Shown piece by piece: positions 58,856-64,000 of a stretch of DNA of 64,000 nucleotides. The notes below the pieces were generated by a model. That model had not been told where the DNA came from, did not search any database, and saw only the letters and a list, made by a program, of their open reading frames with translations. Position numbers and translations under genes: made by a program. Numbering within the stretch: the stretch's first letter is position 1; every line of letters begins with the position of its first letter. The DNA is from Ottelia alismoides (Eukaryota > Streptophyta > Magnoliopsida > Alismatales > Hydrocharitaceae), in the NCBI GenBank assembly GCA_037367405.1, contig JAZKJV010004137.1, positions 930,001-994,000 of the forward strand, read 5' to 3'.

Positions 58856-61427
58856 TGATGAATCGTCAATTGGAAATAATAATATGCTCTTGTTATAACA
58901 TGGGCCTATCGACAGTCAAGAAAACCAAGAGAAGATCTCCACGAAGAGTTCTCAGCTTTAATTTTTACCTGGGCAAGTCCAGGGTCGATCGTAGGGACAC
59001 GAGCAACTATATAATTAAATTTAGGAGTCAATTAATTATTTAAATAATGTATAGGTTTCTAGGTCAAGCAAAGTACAAATAAACAAAAAGAGAATGCAAT
59101 TTCTTAACACATTTGTTATGCAATTATTTAATATGATGAGCAATAATACAATAAACACACAAGGACATACAACACAAAATATGATCATGAATAGATAAAT
59201 AAAATACTTGCAAATTCAATTAATTAAATAATGATCAATCAATTCCAAAAGGAGAGCAATTTGACCTTAATTAAAATAAATATATTTCTTTAATCAATGA
59301 AAAAGTATGAATAGTAAAAATTACCAATCTAAAATTAATGCTAAATTATATAGATCAGATCATTAATTTATTTCCACTAAATTAAAGAGCATAAAATGAG
59401 CGTTCCAATGACACTAATTTCATTATAAACTGATTAATGGTTCACAAGTTATTAATACAACAAGTCATTGGCATAAATGCAAGAAAACATATTTTATTTT
59501 ATTACGAAACAATCCAAATTGGACTAAAATTGAAATACATAAACCCACTTGAGTATTTATGCAAATTTTCCAAAGAGGCAAGACTTATCTGCAAATTCTA
59601 ACCTTTTCTAGGCTCGTCTGCAACTTCACCAACGTCGCATGCGTGCTGTAATTGACTCGGGAAGCTTGGGTGACGAGGCTTGGCTCCACGTGATGCTCTT
59701 TGATCGCTCGTCATAGGCTTGGGTGATTTGACACTTAGGCTCGAAAAATTGCCTCGGGATGAGTCAAGGAATGAATGATGGCCATTAGATCTAATCATAG
59801 CATCCTAATGAACGGTTGTTGCTGCTCCCATTCTTCCCTCTCCTACGCATGTAGCGGAGGAAAAATGGAGCTCCGATGAAGTTGAAATCCCTCCTCCTTT
59901 CTCTTCCTCTCGATTTGAAGGTCGATAGACCTTCATGAAGGCCTAACAAAAGTGAGGATGCCCAAGGGAGATACTGCAGATCCTTAGAAGAGTGGTTTAG
60001 TGTAGAGTCGCCAGAGACGAAGAGAGAGATCAGAGCTCCAAGATTTTTCTGATCATTGAAGACCTGCACAATTAGAAGAAAAAGCCCAAGAATTCGTGAA
60101 TCAACTGGGATGCTAAGGGAATGAAATGAAGACTCGGTGAAGGGTGATGGACTTTGAGCCTAATGAGTTCTTTGATCTTTGCATGATCAGAAAAGGATCA
60201 AGGTGTATTGACTTATGGGGAAACAGAGTGGTTAACTGAGTTGTATATGTAGATGATTGATGAACGAAGAAGATAGACGAAGGATTTGAGGTGTAATAAC
60301 TTCACTGAGATAAATAAGAAAATTGAGGGAAAATAAGAATTATCAAAATTTGGAGTATTACCTAGAAATGGAAATGGAGATGATGACAGAATTGAAGATT
60401 GATTAAGTCTTGATTCAAAGCTTGGAAGCTTTGTGATCCTTTCTTGAAGTTTTGGGCCACAGAACCAAGCTCTAGCAGCATCTCCAGGACCTAAAGCATG
60501 GCTAACAAAGCCAAGTATCTCATCGATTATCAATTCTCATTCTTCGCACTCTCTCTATCTCTCCTTGTCATAGAGGTTAATATGATGCTCAAAGAAGTCA
60601 CATGAAGTGGCCCATGCAGTTGTCGGTTGGCGGAGGCGTTTTCATGAGGAGAAGTTGGTGGTTCCAGGTGGTTGAGGGCGGTTGTTTTAACCGCAGGCCA
60701 GAAGAACGTATGAGGAAGATAAGGAGGGTAACCACCTGGGTGAAGATGGTGAATGATCAGGTAAGAAAAGGGCATCGGGGTTTAGAAGGGAGGTTGTCAC
60801 AGGTTGATGGGAGAATCAGTTGAAGATGATGATGCGTGAAGGGTCGCGTCTGTTGAGAGCTAAACTAGAGGTTGAAGAAAGGTTCTCAGCTGTTGGATCT
60901 GATGATCCAACATTCAGGAGGCGGTGGGTGGTAACAAAGACGCAGGGCCATGTTTTGCGTTTAGATGGCGCCATGTGGCCCAATAGGAATAAAGATAAAT
61001 GAAAAAATGGAATAAAATGAAAAAATTAGAAGGAAGAAAAATTAGAAAAAATGGAAAATATGATCTACAACTTTCATGTAGAACTCAAGATAAATAATGC
61101 CATATACATATATAAAATATTTTTGCAAGTAATTTAATTTATTAAATTACTTCTTTTTAATTTCTTTTCCTATTTTTTCGATTTTTATTTTATGAATTAT
61201 GTTAACTTAATTATATACAATATTATTCTAATTTTATTGGATTTTTAGTAAATAATAAACACATAAAATAATACACAATAATATGTATATTAATATACAA
61301 TAATTATAGGTATTTATTCATAGCATATAATATGTTAATTAGTGCTATTTGGTAGTTATTGTTATTGGTTTTCTTAAGCAAGAGAGATAAAAAGTAAGAA
61401 TAATGGTGATAAATCAAAGATTTATCA
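58856..61427 (-). mobile_element. LTR-I, L2-family 5' LTR of N1
   Basis: A 2.57-kb LTR, minus orientation, plus-strand ends TGATGAATCG and AGATTTATCA. It is homologous to LTR-C over the full length. The PBS beside it makes it the 5' LTR. The GC-richer core is at about 59640-60960; ORFs inside it (59598-60069, 60602-60823) are not supported as genes. Confidence 0.85.
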
Positions 61428-61432
61428 CATGT
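61428..61432. repeat. Target-site duplication, right copy (N1)
   Basis: CATGT directly after LTR-I, partner of CATGA at 10225-10229. Confidence 0.65.
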
Positions 61433-61576
61433 ATGTAGTGTAAATTTAAAATTTCTATATAGCATCTCGTATGGAGAGAGCTGGGAAGCAAGGTGAACAT
61501 TCTAACTGAGCATACATCACACAATCACGATGATGAGCACTCCAGCATCACGTTGACTTGTATTGATTTTCCGACT
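61428..61576 (+). other. 5' leader of element O, second part
   Basis: The reverse complement of this piece aligns with leader sequence at 33940-34080: 'agcatctcgtatggagagagctgggaagcaagg' here corresponds to 'ccttgcttcccaacactctccatgcaggatgct' there. Sister leaders align straight across 10229 to 61428. The leader ends near 61576, where the integrase begins, so gag, protease, RT and RNase H of O have been deleted. Confidence 0.75.
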
Positions 61577-62206
61577 TCTTCCACGTGGTATCACCCTCAG
61601 ACTAATGGTCTTGCCGAAGTATCGAAACAGAAGATAAAGACTATCCTGCAGAAGGTTGTCCGCCCAGACTGAAAAGATTGGTCGCATCTTTTGGACTCAG
61701 TCTTGTGGGCTTATCGGACTTCCTTCAAGAATCCATTAGGGACATCTCCCTTTCGTCTCGTCTATGGCAAGCCGTGCCATCTTCCTGTGGAAATCAAGCA
61801 TAAGTCACTTTGGGTAGTCACTGAGTTATTATTGGATCCTGAGAGTATAGGAGAACAGAGGAGAGCAGAGTTGGCAGCCATGGAGGAACTGAGAGATACA
61901 ACCTTTTCTAGCAGCCTACAGTATAAGGAGAAAGTGAAGACATGGCACGATTCTCATATCAGCCATAAACAGTTTGAGCCAGATCAGCGCGTATGGTTGT
62001 TCGATTCCAGGCTGAAATTATTTCCAGGGAAATTACAGAGCAAGTGGAAAGGTCCTTATGTGGTCAGGAAGGTACATGACAATGGCAGTATTGACATATC
62101 CGAACCGTCATCTTCCTCTACCTTCCGTGTCAACGGTCAGCGCCTAAAACTATATCTAGATCATGATCCGCCGACCATTATCGTTGCCCCCATTCTTCTG
62201 GTATGA
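61577..62206 (+). pseudogene. Integrase C-terminal part of element O
   Basis: Starts at WYHPQTNGLAEVSKQKIKTI, holding the catalytic Glu. One stop (TGA at about 61670, in RPD*KDW) is followed by a 171-codon open frame from 61691. It has WAYRTSFKNPLGTSPFRLVY, KHKSLWVVTELLLDPESI, RVWLFDSRLKLFPGKLQS and a C-terminal domain with WKGPYVVRKVHDNGSIDISE and RLKLYLDHDP. It is better preserved than the P1 copy. Asp 1 and Asp 2 are lost in the leader-integrase fusion. Confidence 0.85.
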
Positions 62207-62394
62207 GATGTGTTCTTTGACTCATATCATGTGCATCTCATACATGGTGATCAATTCCATCTTCCGATGTACAGATCCATCTGTCAATATCACTCTTTCA
62301 TTTGTTAATATCTTTTCTTATTTTCTTCTTTTCTTCTTTTCCTTTTCTATTTTCTTTATCTATCAAAAAGGTGCCGCCCCTTATTGTCAGTTTT

Positions 62395-62624
62395 CTATAC
62401 TTAGGACGTACTTTGTCCTAAGTATAGGGGGTGTGCACCCCTTGTTTCTATATTTTTTGATCCTCTCCATTGTCTCCTCTTCTTGTCTATACTTAGGGAT
62501 ATCTTACCCTAAGTATAGGGGGAGACAATCTAAGTACGATATGTTCATTCCCACCCTTGACCCTCCCTGGCGTTGTGTACAGTCTGCTATACTTAGGATT
62601 ATTTGATCCTAAGTATAGGGGGGG
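62395..62624 (+). repeat. Hairpin array, O copy (three units)
   Basis: Units at 62395-62431 (13-bp stem, CTATACTTAGGAC and complement, loop GTACTTT), 62487-62522 (12-bp stem ending GGG/CCC), and 62587-62624 (13-bp stem ending GAT/ATC, loop TATTTG). They are followed by runs of 5, 6 and 8 G respectively, counting the stem-closing G. This is the cleanest copy of the array. It starts about 190 bp after the integrase stop. Confidence 0.9.
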
Positions 62625-62683
62625 CGGTCAACTTCTCATTGATTTATTCGTTCATTCATTTATTTTTAGACTTGCCAATACTT

Positions 62684-62785
62684 AGTACGAGTTATGTCTT
62701 CTCTTTTCTCTCCGATCTATGAGGACATAGCTCAAGCTAGGGGGGGCGTATATACTACGTATATACTTTAGCCATAACTCGTACT
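62684..62785 (+). other. Conserved long-range stem with G-run (O copy)
   Basis: Perfect 13-base arms AGTACGAGTTATG (62684-62696) and CATAACTCGTACT (62773-62785). They enclose GAGGACATAGC, seven G (62740-62746) and a GTATATAC-rich segment. Confidence 0.75.
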
Positions 62786-64000
62786 TTTGTATTTTCTCAA
62801 TAAATATGGCTAAAAATTCTTTAAAATTCATTAAAAACCTTAATAAAAAGATATGGTCATTCCTCAAATTCTTTTTGTATATAATGATTAATAAATTAGG
62901 TGAAAATGTTTTTTGCAAAATGTTTGAAAAATAGTTTGAAAATCTTTGTGAACATTTATTGAAAACTATTTTGAAAATATTTTGTTACATGTTTTCAACC
63001 TTTGTAAAAATGTGTGGTTTGTAAAAATTTATTTTCGTTGTGTGAAATAAAATGTTTGAAAAGTGATTTGCAAATGGTTTGAAAAATGGTTGCAAAAATA
63101 TTTTGAAAAATCTATATATACTGTTTGAAAAACCTTTGCAAAGTGATTTTCAAATGTGTGTACATTTTTGTAAAATGTTTGTAAAAATTATTTTGGACTA
63201 TAGTTTTCAAAATTGTTTTGAAAAACTTGTGTCAAATAAGTTTGAGGAATACATGCATCTCACTAAAATCCATTATCTGTATATATGTATAAAATGGATC
63301 ACTAACCTTGTAAATTCTAAAAATCCACTTCTTGTATATAAGAAGCACTCCCGTGTAAATATTTTAACCTTGCTTTTAGCCAAAACTTTTTGTTTTCCAA
63401 AATCCCCAAAAACATTTGCAAAATTAAAATCCAAAAATATTTGCAAAATTAAAATCCAAAAACATTTGAAAAATCTTTTGAAAAATCCAAAAAAATGCAT
63501 ATGCATCACCATCATCTTTTCAAAAATCCATAAAAAGTTCAAAATATTTGAAAATTGCATCACAAAAATATTTTCTGCATCGCATTTGCATAGCATGGGC
63601 ATTTTTCGGATTGAGTTTGATAGTTGAACAAGTCTAAGTAAAATCCGGAGATTGGAGCTTGATTGGACCTTAAAAATCTACCTAATAACAGGAACCTTAT
63701 AGGAATTGAGTTTGAGGTACTTCAGGTCTAGTTGACTTAATTCTTTGATGATCACGAGACTTGGTTCAATGGATTCTTGACTGCCTAAGTACAGTATTTC
63801 GGAACACATGCACGACTCTTGTTGATAATGACCTAACTTGGACACCTGCACCTTTCACATGGCTCAACTCATTTGAAGTGGTGAGGGGATTGGATTTGCC
63901 GATATGAGACGCACACAAGTGGAAACATTTGTCCTCCTATAGGGAGGGAAGTGCACCCCAACCCATCCAGTGATGAGGAAGTCTAAAGACAAGAGAGTGT
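62786..64000 (+). other. 3' region of element O (continues beyond the window)
   Basis: Non-coding. About 800 bp of TTTGAAAAATG/TTTGTAAAAAT-like A-tract repeats is followed from about 63640 by the block shared with P1 (53270-53640). No LTR or PPT is reached. The 182-codon ORF at 63079-63627 is Lys/Phe/Ile-rich low-complexity sequence from these A-tracts and has no counterpart in P1. Confidence 0.65.

Noticed and set aside
54023..61576. Simple inversion of one plus-strand element, suggested by integrase halves facing each other at 54023 and 61577
   Set aside because: LTR-C/LTR-I with matching flanks and continuous O leader explain 61427 as the end of the N1 insertion. Residues of the two integrase halves would also not meet cleanly.
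62395..62624. Regularly spaced palindromic repeats resembling a CRISPR array or bacterial terminators
   Set aside because: The context is a plant LTR retrotransposon; spacers and stems both vary and there is no cas gene or leader. The units are element hairpins with G-runs.
63079..63627. Plus-strand ORF of 182 codons
   Set aside because: Lys/Ile/Phe-rich translation of an A-tract repeat region; no counterpart in the homologous P1 region.
47612..64000. P1 and O as two halves of a single element
   Set aside because: Both contain the integrase C-terminus, hairpin array and 3' region, so they are separate copies.

Overview
The window is plant nuclear DNA made almost entirely of old, nested LTR retrotransposons. 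I found no host gene, tRNA or rRNA. The coding remnants match the Athila lineage of Ty3/gypsy elements: an Athila-type Gag core, an aspartic protease with a DSGSS motif, and then a reverse transcriptase (RT), RNase H and integrase. The five recognisable primer binding sites (PBS) all look like decayed versions of a tRNA-Asp-type site. An angiosperm is likely; the species cannot be named. No element is intact. || Layout. 1-4778: leader, PBS and 5' LTR (LTR-A, minus) of an element EA that runs off the left edge. 4779-5718: minus-strand integrase remnant E0. 5719-10229: 5' LTR (LTR-B), PBS and leader of a plus-strand element O. O resumes at 61428, where the rest of its leader is fused by a deletion to the C-terminal integrase, followed by its 3' region to the end of the window. 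10230-61427: a minus-strand element N1 inserted in O's leader and swollen by later insertions to about 51 kb. Its 3' LTR is LTR-C (10230-12734), its 5' LTR is LTR-I (58856-61427), and the flanking 5-bp repeats are CATGA/CATGT. || Inside N1, from low to high coordinate: polypurine tract (PPT), 3' region with a hairpin array, integrase, RT/RNase H, and a protease split by a plus-strand solo LTR (LTR-D, 19216-22918); then the C-terminal half of Gag to 24719. Next come the partial element M1 (24720-33532: protease, Gag, leader, PBS, LTR-E), a leader scrap M5, a truncated plus LTR (LTR-F), partial element M3 (Gag, leader, PBS, LTR-G; 36612-43399), and partial element M6 (Gag N-terminus and leader, split by solo LTR-H). 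These are followed by a plus-strand gag-pol remnant P1 (47612-54022) and a minus-strand pol remnant Q (54023-56692). Finally come N1's Gag N-terminus, leader, PBS and LTR-I. || Two LTR families are present. L1 LTRs (A, B, D, E and partial F) are about 3.7-3.85 kb. L2/L3 LTRs (C, G, H, I) are about 2.5-3.2 kb. || The most interesting structure lies just after the integrase in three separate remnants (N1, P1, O). It is an array of short hairpins of the form CTATACTTAGG-loop-CCTAAGTATAG, each usually followed by a G-run that resembles the element's own PPT. The array ends in a longer-range stem that shows compensatory base changes between copies. In P1 one hairpin arm is split by a 151-bp Tourist-like MITE with a TTA target-site duplication. 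|| All positions and element assignments come from reading and aligning the sequence by eye. Boundaries written as approximate may be off by tens of bases.
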